Source of the DNA: Methylorubrum suomiense
GTDB lineage: Bacteria; Pseudomonadota; Alphaproteobacteria; Rhizobiales; Beijerinckiaceae
Reading direction: 5' to 3'
DNA: 64,000 bases
Assembly (NCBI RefSeq): GCF_022179765.1
Contig: NZ_BPRE01000011.1
Span: 1 to 64,000 of the forward strand
A program made the translations under genes and the position numbers. Positions 36,818-44,583 of the stretch are shown here, piece after piece; position 1 is the first letter of the stretch, and every line of letters begins with the position of its first letter. The notes beneath the pieces are model-generated. The model was not told the origin of the DNA. It saw nothing but the letters and a program-made list of their open reading frames with translations, and did no database searches.

Positions 36818-37767
36818 CCGTTGTTGGTGTTGCGCGGTTGCCAGACGATGTCGGCGACGCGGACGGGACGGGGGATGACGCCGAGGGCGTGGAAGCGGTC
36901 GGCGATGCGCTGCTGCTCGGCCGTCACGGCCTCGTCCATCGGCGCGATGACGTAGCGGATGCGATCGACCGTCCGCCGCGTCGCGGCGAGCGGAACGCCG
37001 GTGATGCGGGAGAGGCTGGTGGCGACGCTGCCGCGATTGGCCTCGCACCACACGGCGACCTCGCCCAACGCCGCGAGCGCGCCGTCCAGCAGGGCCGGCT
37101 GTTCCTCGGCGAAGGTCTTGTTGGCGAGGAAGAAGTTGTTGGTCGGGGTGATCTCGGAGGCCTGGGCCAGCACGCGCACCCCCTCCCCCTGCTCGGCGAT
37201 GGCGAAGTAGGGATCCCACACCGTCCAGGCGTCGACGGTGCCGCCGGCAAACGCGGCGGCGCCATCGGCGGGCGCCAGCAGCACGGGGGTGATGTCGCGA
37301 TAGGTCAGCCCCGCTTTCTCCAGCGCGGCGACGATCAGGTTGTGCGAGGAGGAGCCCTTGGCGAAGGCGACCCGCTTGCCTTTCAGCTCACTGAGCGAAC
37401 CGATGGTCGAACCCTTCGGCAGCAGGATCGCCGCGCCCGAGCCACCTTTCGGCTGCGCGGCGGCGTAGACGAGGTTGGCGCCCGCGGCCTGGGCGAAGAT
37501 CGGCGGTGCGTCGCCGGTCTGGCCGAAATCGATCGCCCCGAGATTGAGCGCTTCGAGCAGCGGCGGGCCGAACGAGAACTCGACCCAGCGCACCGTGGCG
37601 CCCTGCCGCTTCAGCCGCGCCTCGATGGCGGCCTGCTCTCGGGCCACCGCCAGGATGCCGTTCTTCTGGTAGCCGATGCGCAGCACGCCGGGCTCGGCGG
37701 CGCGGCTAAGGCGCGGCGCCAGCGCGGTCGCGAGGCCGGCGGCGATGAGGTGGCGGCGGTGGAGCAT
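36814..37767 (-). CDS. ssuA: Sulfonate ABC transporter binding protein (first ssuA-like copy)
   Basis: The 317-aa periplasmic binding protein starts MLHRRHLIAAGLATALAPRL. That signal has two arginines and resembles both Sec and weak Tat signals. The mature part has VLRIGYQKNGILAVAREQ, WVEFSFGPPLLEALNLGAID and GGTVDAWTVWDPYFAIAEQ. Position directly after ssuE and translational coupling to ssuC make this the best candidate for the canonical SsuA of the ssuE-A-C-B-D order. ITPTNNFFLANKTFAEE is specific to this copy. Confidence 0.92.
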   Translation of the reverse strand: MLHRRHLIAAGLATALAPRLSRAAEPGVLRIGYQKNGILAVAREQAAIEARLKRQGATVRWVEFSFGPPLLEALNLGAIDFGQTGDAPPIFAQAAGANLVYAAAQPKGGSGAAILLPKGSTIGSLSELKGKRVAFAKGSSSHNLIVAALEKAGLTYRDITPVLLAPADGAAAFAGGTVDAWTVWDPYFAIAEQGEGVRVLAQASEITPTNNFFLANKTFAEEQPALLDGALAALGEVAVWCEANRGSVATSLSRITGVPLAATRRTVDRIRYVIAPMDEAVTAEQQRIADRFHALGVIPRPVRVADIVWQPRNTNNG

Positions 37768-37778
37768 CGCTGACGGCC

Positions 37779-38348
37779 TCAGCGTGCGGCGGCGGCGCGG
37801 GGCAGCGCCTCGCTGAGGGCCGCCGCATCGATCAGCCGGGCGAGTTCACCGGCGGCCTGCGCGACGCGGGCCCGGACGAGCTCGTCGGCGACCCGACCGT
37901 CCGCGATCTCGGTGTCGCCGGCATAGACCGAGGTCGGCACGGTCTGGGCCGAGAAGAAGCCGAAGAGTGGGCGCAACGAATACTCGACCACGAGCGCATG
38001 GCGCGGGCCACCGCCGGTCGCGGTGAGCACCACCGGTTTGCCGATCAGGGCCTCGGGGCCGACGAAGTCGATCAGGTGCTTGAACAGACCGGAATAGCTG
38101 CCCTTGTAGACGGGCGATCCGATGATCAGCGCATCCGCTCCCTCGATTGCCTCGACGATACGGGCCGCCGGGAGTGGGAGGGCCGAGCGGCTCTCGACCG
38201 CGATCCCGGTGCCGGCATCGACCAAATCGTAGATCTTCAGCTCGATCGGACGCAGCCGCGCCACCTCGGAGGCGACGGCCTCGACCAGGGTCCGGGTGCG
38301 CGAGGGGCGGCGCGTGTTGCCCGAGAAGGCGACGATACGAGTGGGCAT
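37779..38348 (-). CDS. ssuE: NADPH-dependent FMN reductase
   Basis: SsuE reduces FMN with NAD(P)H and hands it to SsuD. The 189-aa flavodoxin-like protein has VAFSGNTRRPSRTRTLVEAV near 6-25, IEGADALIIGSPVYKGSYSG and IGKPVVLTATGGGPRHALV, all standard for SsuE. Eleven bases separate its stop from the first binding protein start. It is the first gene of the minus-strand ssu cluster and diverges from the 56-aa gene at 38486. Confidence 0.94.
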   Translation of the reverse strand: MPTRIVAFSGNTRRPSRTRTLVEAVASEVARLRPIELKIYDLVDAGTGIAVESRSALPLPAARIVEAIEGADALIIGSPVYKGSYSGLFKHLIDFVGPEALIGKPVVLTATGGGPRHALVVEYSLRPLFGFFSAQTVPTSVYAGDTEIADGRVADELVRARVAQAAGELARLIDAAALSEALPRAAAAR

Positions 38349-38485
38349 GGGTGCGTCCGTCCTGCTGGCTCGTCCGGCAAGCGAGCGGCACGACTCTCCC
38401 GTCGGACGGAGCGAGAGCGCGCCGTCCGCCGGAAAGGATGCCGTTCGTTGTGCGGGATGAAGATGTTTTGTTGGAGGGAAATGTA

Positions 38486-38656
38486 ATGAATGCAGGGGCC
38501 TCGGATCAACGGATCGATCTTGCGTTGTTCCTCCGAGACGGGAAAGAAATGCCTGCAGTTCTAAGCTTGCGGGGAAAGTTCTTCGCGGTGCCTCTCATCG
38601 GCTCTGTGCCACGAGGAAAGGCTGCCTTTTATTGGCTGACGCCCTTCGTTCGCTGA
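38486..38656 (+). CDS. Small protein of 56 aa, unknown function
   Basis: TTGGAGGGAAATGTA gives a very strong ribosome binding site before the ATG. The product is MNAGASDQRIDLALFLRDGK and continues MPAVLSLRGKFFAVPLIG to WLTPFVR. It is less GC-rich than its neighbours, with no signal peptide or known motif. A 10-base-pair hairpin overlaps its stop codon. It diverges from ssuE. An upstream in-frame ATG at 38438 is possible but lacks a good site. Confidence 0.6.
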   Translation: MNAGASDQRIDLALFLRDGKEMPAVLSLRGKFFAVPLIGSVPRGKAAFYWLTPFVR

Positions 38657-38668
38657 GCCGAACGAAGG
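38643..38668 (+). terminator. Hairpin overlapping stop of the 56-aa gene
   Basis: CCTTCGTTCG and CGAACGAAGG pair perfectly around a six-base loop that contains the TGA stop. No T-run follows. Its placement supports the small gene being a real transcription unit. Confidence 0.45.
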
Positions 38669-38835
38669 CGGGTCGGGTGCGTGGGGCGTCGACAGCGCGG
38701 GCGCTTCCCCTCCCATGGCCAAGGCGCAGAGATGGGTCGCGCAGGTTTCAGCGTGGCACGAATTTTCCCGTCCCTGTCGGCTTTCCGCGCGGGACGGGGT
38801 AACGGCTCGGATGTGCTGGAGGACGCGCGAGCGCC

Positions 38836-40458
38836 CTACCCCCGCAATCCCGGCGCTTCCTGGCCGGTCCGTGCCACGTACTCGGTATAACCGCCGCCGT
38901 ATTGATGGACGCCGTCGGGCGTCAGCTCCAGCACGCGATTCGACAGCGCGGCGAGGAAGTGGCGATCGTGGGAGACGAAAAGCATCGTCCCCTCGTACTG
39001 AGCCAGCGCGCCGATCAGCATTTCCTTCGTGACGATGTCGAGGTGGTTGGTCGGTTCGTCGAGCACGAGGAAGTTCGGCGGGTCGAACAGCATCTTGGCC
39101 ATGACGAGCCGGGCCTTCTCGCCGCCCGAGAGCACGCGGCAGGGCTTCTCGACATCGTCGCCCGAGAAGCCGAAGCAGCCGGCCAGCGCTCGCAGCGACC
39201 CCTGGCCCGCCTGAGGAAAGCTCGCCTCGAGATCGCCGAAAACGGTGGCCTCCCCGTCGAGCAGGTCCATGGCGTGCTGGGCGAAGTAGCCGAGCTTGAC
39301 GCTGCCGCCGACCGTGACCGAACCGGCATCGGGCGTGGCGGTACCGGTGATGAGCTTCAGGAGGGTCGATTTACCGGCGCCGTTGATGCCCATCACGCAC
39401 CAGCGTTCCTTGCGCCGGATCGAGAAGTCGAGCCCCTCGTAGACGATGCGGCTGCCGTACTTCTTATGGATGCCCTTCAGCATCGCGACGTCGTCGCCGG
39501 AGCGCGGGGCGGGCTGGAATTCGAACGCCACGGTCTGGCGGCGCTTGGGCGGCTCGACGCGCTCGATCTTGTCGAGCTTCTTCACCCGGCTTTGCACTTG
39601 GGCCGCGTGGCTGGCCCGCGCCTTGAAGCGCTCGATGAACTTGATTTCCTTGGCCAGCATCGCCTGCTGGCGCTCGAACTGCGCCTGGGCCTGCGTGTCG
39701 GCCATGGCCCGCTGCTGCTCGTAGAAGCCGTAATCGCCGGAATAAGTCGTGAGGCTGCCGCCGTCGATCTCGATGATCTTGGTGACGATGCGGTTCATGA
39801 ACTCGCGGTCGTGCGAGGTCATCATCAGGGCGCCGTCGTAGTTCTTCAGGAAATCCTCGAGCCAGATCAGGCTTTCGAGATCGAGGTGGTTCGACGGCTC
39901 GTCGAGGAGCATCACGTCGGGCCGCATCAGGAGGATACGGGCCAGAGCCACGCGCATCTTCCAGCCGCCGGACAGCTTGCCGACATCGCCGTCCATCATC
40001 TCCTGGGAGAAGCCGAGGCCCGCCAGAACCTCATAGGCCCGGCCCTCCAGCGCATAGCCGTCGAGTTCCTCGAAACGGGCCTGCACCTCGCCGTAGCGCT
40101 CGATCAGCGCCTCCATCTCGTCGGCGCGATCCGGGTCCGCGAGGCCCGCCTCGATCTCCTTCAGCTCCGCGGCCACGACGCTGACGGGACCGGCGCCGGC
40201 CATGGTCTCGGCGACCACGGTGCGGCCGGACATCTCGCCGACATCCTGGCTGAAATAGCCGATGGTGATGCCGCGATCGGTGGAGACCTGCCCCTCATCC
40301 GGTGGCTCCTCGCCGGTCATCATCCGGAACAGGGTGGTCTTGCCCGCTCCGTTCGGGCCGACGAGACCGGCCTTCTCGCCTTTCTGCAGCGCAGCGGAGG
40401 CCTCGACGAAGACGAGCTGCCGGCCGTTCTGCTTGCCGATCTTGTCGAGGCGTATCAT
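38836..40458 (-). CDS. ABC-F family ATPase
   Basis: The 540-aa cytoplasmic protein has two ABC ATPase domains and no membrane helices, as in ribosome-associated ABC-F factors such as YbiT and EttA. Domain 1 has Walker A GPNGAGKTT near 34-42 and signature LSGGWKMRVALARIL; domain 2 has GINGAGKST and LSGGEKARLVMAKML. The linker between the domains is charged and helical (IKFIERFKARASHAAQVQSR), matching the P-site tRNA interaction motif region. The ATG at 40458 starts MIRLDKIGKQ. The exact subfamily is not certain. Confidence 0.93.
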   Translation of the reverse strand: MIRLDKIGKQNGRQLVFVEASAALQKGEKAGLVGPNGAGKTTLFRMMTGEEPPDEGQVSTDRGITIGYFSQDVGEMSGRTVVAETMAGAGPVSVVAAELKEIEAGLADPDRADEMEALIERYGEVQARFEELDGYALEGRAYEVLAGLGFSQEMMDGDVGKLSGGWKMRVALARILLMRPDVMLLDEPSNHLDLESLIWLEDFLKNYDGALMMTSHDREFMNRIVTKIIEIDGGSLTTYSGDYGFYEQQRAMADTQAQAQFERQQAMLAKEIKFIERFKARASHAAQVQSRVKKLDKIERVEPPKRRQTVAFEFQPAPRSGDDVAMLKGIHKKYGSRIVYEGLDFSIRRKERWCVMGINGAGKSTLLKLITGTATPDAGSVTVGGSVKLGYFAQHAMDLLDGEATVFGDLEASFPQAGQGSLRALAGCFGFSGDDVEKPCRVLSGGEKARLVMAKMLFDPPNFLVLDEPTNHLDIVTKEMLIGALAQYEGTMLFVSHDRHFLAALSNRVLELTPDGVHQYGGGYTEYVARTGQEAPGLRG

Positions 40459-40657
40459 GGCGTCCGCGGGCCCGGGTCTCTGAGGATTCGCCGCGGACTT
40501 ACGGCATCGGCGCCCCGCCGGGAAGCCGCAGCCCTGCCCAGCGCGCAGGCCAGCCTCCCGCGTCACCGCGGTCCCCCTGGGAGCGGAGGCCGCCATGTTT
40601 CCGGCTTACCGCAGCGCACAAAAGCGCGCTTTCACGATCATCTCCGGAAGGAGCCCC

Positions 40658-41836
40658 ATGCTCCCGCTTCCCATCCTCGCGCTGGCTGTCGCCTCGTTCG
40701 GCATCGGCACCACCGAATTCGTCATCATGGGGTTGTTGCCCGAGGTGGCGCGCGACTTCGCCGTCACGATTCCCCAGGCCGGGCATCTCGTCTCGGGCTA
40801 CGCCATGGGCGTGGTGATCGGCGCGCCGATCGTTGCCATGGCGACCGCGCCCTTGCCCCGCAAGGCGGCGTTGCTGGCGCTGATGGCGGTGTTCACCCTG
40901 GGCAACCTCGCCTGCGCCCTGGCGCCGGCCTACTGGCCACTGATGGCGGCGCGGGTGGCGACCGCCTTCGCCCACGGGGCCTTTTTCGGCATCGGCGCCA
41001 TCGTGGCCCGCGACCTCGTGCCGAAGGAGAAGCGCACGCAGGCCGTCTCGCTGATGTTCGCTGGGCTCACCCTCGCCAACGTGCTCGGCGTCCCGCTCGG
41101 CACCGCACTCGGACAGGCTCTCGGCTGGCGCGCCACGTTCTGGGCGGTGGTCGGCATCGGCTTCGCGGCGGGCGCAGCCATCGCATTCGCCCTGCCCAGC
41201 GGCATGCCCGGTACGCGCGGCGGGCTCGCGAAGGAGTTCCGGGCGCTGGGGCGCTGGCCGGTTCTGCGGCCGATGCTCGTCTCCACCCTCTCTTCGGTGA
41301 GCTTCTTCACCGTCTTCACCTACATCGCCCCCTTCCTCACCGGCGTCACCGGGCTGACACCGGGCGGGGTCACGGGCGCGCTGTTCGCTGCGGGCGTGGG
41401 ACTCACTGTCGGGAATCTCGCGGGTGGCTGGCTCGCCGACCGCAGCCTGATGGGCACGGTGCTCGGCAGCTTCGCCGCGCTCGTCGTGATGCTGTTGATC
41501 CTCGCTCTGGTGGCGCCGCACGCGGTGCCGGCGCTCGCCGTGCTGGTGCTGTGGAGCGCCCTCGCCTTCGCGCTGGTCTCCCCGCTTCAGGTCTGGGTGG
41601 TGGAGGCGGCGAGCGATGCGCCGAACCTCGCCTCGACGCTGAACCAGGGTGCGTTCAACCTCGGCAACGCCACCGGTGCCTGGCTCGGCGGCACGGCGCT
41701 GACGCTGGGGGCGGGCTATCGCGAACTGCCGATGCTGGCGGCGGCGGTCTCGTTCCTCGGTCTCGGCCTCGCGGCCACCGCGGTGCTCCGGGGCAAGGAA
41801 AAACCGTCCCTGAGCCTCGCTCAGGGACGGTCCTGA
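40658..41836 (+). CDS. MFS transporter (AraJ/YdhP-type exporter)
   Basis: The 392-aa inner-membrane protein shows 12 predicted helices and opens LALAVASFGIGTTEFVIMGL, the hallmark of the AraJ/YdhP/chloramphenicol exporter branch. Further segments are GYAMGVVIGAPIVAMATAPL, ARVATAFAHGAFFGIGAIVA and LNQGAFNLGNATGAWLGG. The ATG at 40658 follows GGAAGGAG; the longer frame starts 63 bases earlier without support. Substrate unknown. Its last codons overlap a terminator stem for the convergent gene. Confidence 0.9.
   Translation: MLPLPILALAVASFGIGTTEFVIMGLLPEVARDFAVTIPQAGHLVSGYAMGVVIGAPIVAMATAPLPRKAALLALMAVFTLGNLACALAPAYWPLMAARVATAFAHGAFFGIGAIVARDLVPKEKRTQAVSLMFAGLTLANVLGVPLGTALGQALGWRATFWAVVGIGFAAGAAIAFALPSGMPGTRGGLAKEFRALGRWPVLRPMLVSTLSSVSFFTVFTYIAPFLTGVTGLTPGGVTGALFAAGVGLTVGNLAGGWLADRSLMGTVLGSFAALVVMLLILALVAPHAVPALAVLVLWSALAFALVSPLQVWVVEAASDAPNLASTLNQGAFNLGNATGAWLGGTALTLGAGYRELPMLAAAVSFLGLGLAATAVLRGKEKPSLSLAQGRS
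41799..41830 (-). terminator. Strong minus-strand terminator inside the MFS 3' end
   Basis: CCGTCCCTGAGC-CTC-GCTCAGGGACGG (41804-41830) is a perfect 12-base-pair stem; on the minus strand it is followed by TTTTTCC. It ends the secreted-protein transcript 65 bases after its stop codon and lies within the last codons of the convergent MFS gene. Confidence 0.75.
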
Positions 41837-41894
41837 AACGTCGAGAGCGCTCGCCCGATGCGAAGGCGTGGGGCGGGCGCGGATCGGCGGGGGA

Positions 41895-42599
41895 TCACAT
41901 CGGCGGGGTGAGACCGTCCTTGCCGACCGCCACCAGCTTGGCCGTCAGCTTGTCGCCATCCTTGGCCGCGACCACGAACACCTTGCCGCCGGGCGTCAGC
42001 ACCGACTTGTCGGACTTCTCGAAGGCCACGATCGGGGCCTTGGGCGGCACCACGATCGTCTTCGAGCCATCCTTGTCGTAGGTGACGGTGAGCGTGCGCT
42101 CGCCCGAGGCACCGCTGGCGGTGTTTCCGGTCACCGTGGCGTTGGTCATGGAGCTCTTGACCTTCGGAGCGCCGCCCGCCGCACCGCTCGCGCCGCCGGC
42201 CTTGACGGTGCCGTTGGTCATCGAGCTCTTCACCACCGAACCGCCGCCGGTCTGGTCGGGGATCGCGTCCCAGGCATAGTGGCCCTCGGCCGTGCCGCGC
42301 ATCTCCTCGGGGAACAGCACCACTTCCAGGGCGGTCGGCGGGTTGTCGCCCTTGGTGGCGGTGCCGATGAAGACGCCGTCCTTGATCTGGTCGAGGCTCG
42401 ATTTCACCACCCAGGCGAAGGTGGCGCCCTCGATCTGTACCGTCTGCGTGGTGCCTTCGTTGGTCTTCACCGTGAGCGTACCGGCATCGCTCTTCTCGAC
42501 CGTGCCGCGCACCCGCTGCAGCTCGGGCGCCGCGTAGGCGCTGCCGGCCAGCGTCGTCATCGCCGCGACCGTGAGCGCCGTCCACATCGTCCGTTTCAT
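41895..42599 (-). CDS. Secreted protein with an internal repeat, unknown function
   Basis: The 234-aa product has a Sec signal (MKRTMWTALTVAAMTTLAGS, cleavage after AYA). The mature N-terminus reads LQRVRGTVEKSDAGTLTVKT, a beta-rich segment like those in small periplasmic proteins often mislabelled as metal transporter permeases. The central region holds two near-identical blocks, VKSSMTNGTVKAGGASG and VKSSMTNATVTGNTASG, then a C-terminal strand-rich domain (TLTVTYDKDGSKTIVVPPKA). No membrane helices, so it is not a permease. It has a strong terminator downstream and its own gap upstream. Confidence 0.75.
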   Translation of the reverse strand: MKRTMWTALTVAAMTTLAGSAYAAPELQRVRGTVEKSDAGTLTVKTNEGTTQTVQIEGATFAWVVKSSLDQIKDGVFIGTATKGDNPPTALEVVLFPEEMRGTAEGHYAWDAIPDQTGGGSVVKSSMTNGTVKAGGASGAAGGAPKVKSSMTNATVTGNTASGASGERTLTVTYDKDGSKTIVVPPKAPIVAFEKSDKSVLTPGGKVFVVAAKDGDKLTAKLVAVGKDGLTPPM

Positions 42600-42701
42600 C
42601 GTGATTCCTCCGGTTGGGATCGGAGGCAGTTATGGGGCGGTGACCCGCCACATCCAGCTTGCGCGCGACACAGTGATGCACAAGCGATCTTATTTTACCC
42701 T

Positions 42702-43502
42702 TCAGTCCTCCAGCCCCTGCGCCTGGCGACGTGCGCTACGGACCTTGTCCATGCGCGCGACCGAGAAGACGGAGGCCTCGTAGAGCAGCAACATCGGGAT
42801 CGCGAGCGAGAGCTGCGAGATCACGTCGGGCGGGGTCAGGATCGCGGCGGCGACGAACACCAGCACGATGGCGTAGCGCCGCTTCTCCCGCAGGAAGGCG
42901 GCATCGATGACGCCGATCTGGCCGAGCAGCGTCAGGATCACCGGCATCTGGAACGCCAGTCCGAAGGCGAAGATCAGCGTCATGATCAGCGAGAGATACT
43001 CGTCGACCTTCGGCAGCAGCTTAATCGTCGCCTCGCCCGGCTGCCCGATCTGCTGGAGCGACACCGAGAACTGGATCAGCAGCGGCATCGCCAGAAAGAA
43101 GACGACGAGCGCACCGAGCACGAAGAAGATCGGGGTTGCGACGAGATAGGGCAGGAAGGCTTGGCGCTCGTTGCGATAGAGGCCCGGCGCCACGAAGGCG
43201 TAGACCTGCGTCGCGATCACCGGGAATGCCAGGAAGCCCGCGCCGAAGACGCTGAGCTTGATGTTGGTGAAGACCTGTTCGAGAAAATGCGTCGCGATCA
43301 GCTCTGCGTTCTGAGGGCCGACCACCGAGACGTAGGGGTGAACGAGGATGTTGTAGATCTGCTTCGAGAAGAAGAAGCAGCCGAAGAACATCACGATGAA
43401 GGCGATCAGCGACTTGATCAGTCGCGAGCGCAGCTCGATCAGGTGCTCCAGGAGGGGCGCCCGCGAGGCCTCGATCTCGGCCTCGTCACGCTCGTCGGTC
43501 AT
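42702..43502 (-). CDS. tatC: Sec-independent protein translocase TatC
   Basis: TatC is the receptor for twin-arginine signal peptides in the inner membrane. The 266-aa protein has six helices. It opens [20 protein letters not shown] near 18-37, the conserved cytoplasmic N-terminal signature with the essential Glu. Later segments include [18 protein letters not shown] and FALAF-like helix [19 protein letters not shown]. The start overlaps the tatB stop by ATGA. The order tatA-tatB-tatC on the minus strand is canonical. Confidence 0.96.
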   Translation of the reverse strand: MTDERDEAEIEASRAPLLEHLIELRSRLIKSLIAFIVMFFGCFFFSKQIYNILVHPYVSVVGPQNAELIATHFLEQVFTNIKLSVFGAGFLAFPVIATQVYAFVAPGLYRNERQAFLPYLVATPIFFVLGALVVFFLAMPLLIQFSVSLQQIGQPGEATIKLLPKVDEYLSLIMTLIFAFGLAFQMPVILTLLGQIGVIDAAFLREKRRYAIVLVFVAAAILTPPDVISQLSLAIPMLLLYEASVFSVARMDKVRSARRQAQGLED

Positions 43503-43942
43503 GAAGTCGGGCCTGTCTCGGGCTTGCCGGTCTCGGGCTTGGCCGTTGCGGGAGAGGCCGCCTGCGCGGCCGCGGGTTCGGAGGCCGGGCGCGGCACGTC
43601 GAAGCTGCCGGTATCAGGTGGCGTGGTGGAGGTCCCCGCCGGAGCGCCGGTGCGACCCTCGACGGCGCTGCGGATCTCGTTGCGGATGGTGTCGACCGGA
43701 TTGAAGCCGGGCTTGGCCGCATCGACCGTGCGCTTGACGCCCTCGACATCGCGGCGAACCTCGTCGAGTTCGGCCTCGCGGATCGCCTCGTTGAACTGAT
43801 GTTGGAACTCGCCCGCCATCCGGCGGACCTTCGTCGTCACCTGACCCAGCGTGCGCAGGGCCTTCGGCAGGTCCTTGGGTCCGATGACGATCAGGGCGAC
43901 GCCGCCGATCAGCATCACCTCGCCCCAGCTCATATCCAGCAT
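43499..43942 (-). CDS. tatB: Sec-independent protein translocase TatB
   Basis: TatB forms the receptor complex with TatC. The 147-aa protein has one N-terminal membrane helix with the TatB pattern [20 protein letters not shown], then an amphipathic helix [21 protein letters not shown] long Pro/Ala/Thr-rich cytoplasmic tail follows, as in alphaproteobacterial TatB. The ATG at 43942 gives MLDMSWGE; an in-frame ATG at 43933 is equally possible. The helix glutamate and the GPKDLP hinge separate it from TatA. Confidence 0.94.
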   Translation of the reverse strand: MLDMSWGEVMLIGGVALIVIGPKDLPKALRTLGQVTTKVRRMAGEFQHQFNEAIREAELDEVRRDVEGVKRTVDAAKPGFNPVDTIRNEIRSAVEGRTGAPAGTSTTPPDTGSFDVPRPASEPAAAQAASPATAKPETGKPETGPTS

Positions 43943-44048
43943 TGCAGCGTCCGTCCCGCGGGTCCGCGCCTGATTAGGACGGTCGCGCCGTCCGCGCCAT
44001 CCTGCCCGGCGCCGACCGCATCGGCGTCGGGCCGTGGCGCGTGATCCG

Positions 44049-44333
44049 TCAGACCGCCTTGTGGTCGCCGGCCGGCACGTGGGTCTGCTGCGGCCCGGCA
44101 TGGGTCGCGCCCGGAGCCGGGTTCGGCGGCAAGGTGCGCATCGGCTCGCCGGCGGAGGGCGGCGGCACGGCGTTGTTGGCGCCGGGGGCCGTCTCGTCGT
44201 CGGCCATGCCCTTCTTGAAGGCCTTGATGCCCTTGGCGACGTCGCCCATCAGTTCGGACACCTTGCCGCGGCCGAACAGCAGCATGACGACGACCGCCAC
44301 GATGACCCAATGCCAGACACTCATGCTGCCCAT
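44049..44333 (-). CDS. tatA: Sec-independent protein translocase TatA
   Basis: TatA oligomers form the protein-conducting part of the Tat system. The 94-aa protein has the N-terminal helix [20 protein letters not shown] with the FGRGK hinge and an amphipathic helix [20 protein letters not shown]. The tail is proline-rich and histidine-containing. AGGAGAGG lies upstream of the ATG at 44333. It lies 106 bases upstream of tatB. Confidence 0.95.
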   Translation of the reverse strand: MGSMSVWHWVIVAVVVMLLFGRGKVSELMGDVAKGIKAFKKGMADDETAPGANNAVPPPSAGEPMRTLPPNPAPGATHAGPQQTHVPAGDHKAV

Positions 44334-44583
44334 GGCAACCTCTCCTGCACCGCGGCCCTCTCCTGGCGGCGGCGCCTCTCCTGAACCCTTGAATTGGGGC
44401 GAACCTAGGGATCGCCCCGCAGGAACACAAGCAGCACAGGAGGACGCGGGCGGGACAAAGGACGTATTGACGGGCTGAGGCGGTCAATCGTGACCGTACC
44501 GCCGCAGCCTGCGGCGGTCGGGCTCCGACGATTTCGCCCGCGCCGCGAATGCGCTGAAGGCAATCCCGCAGCGGAAGTCGCTG

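Noticed and set aside
38902..42081. 1059-codon plus-strand frame
   Set aside because: It runs antisense to the ABC-F gene and then out of frame through the MFS gene; both of those have full domains.
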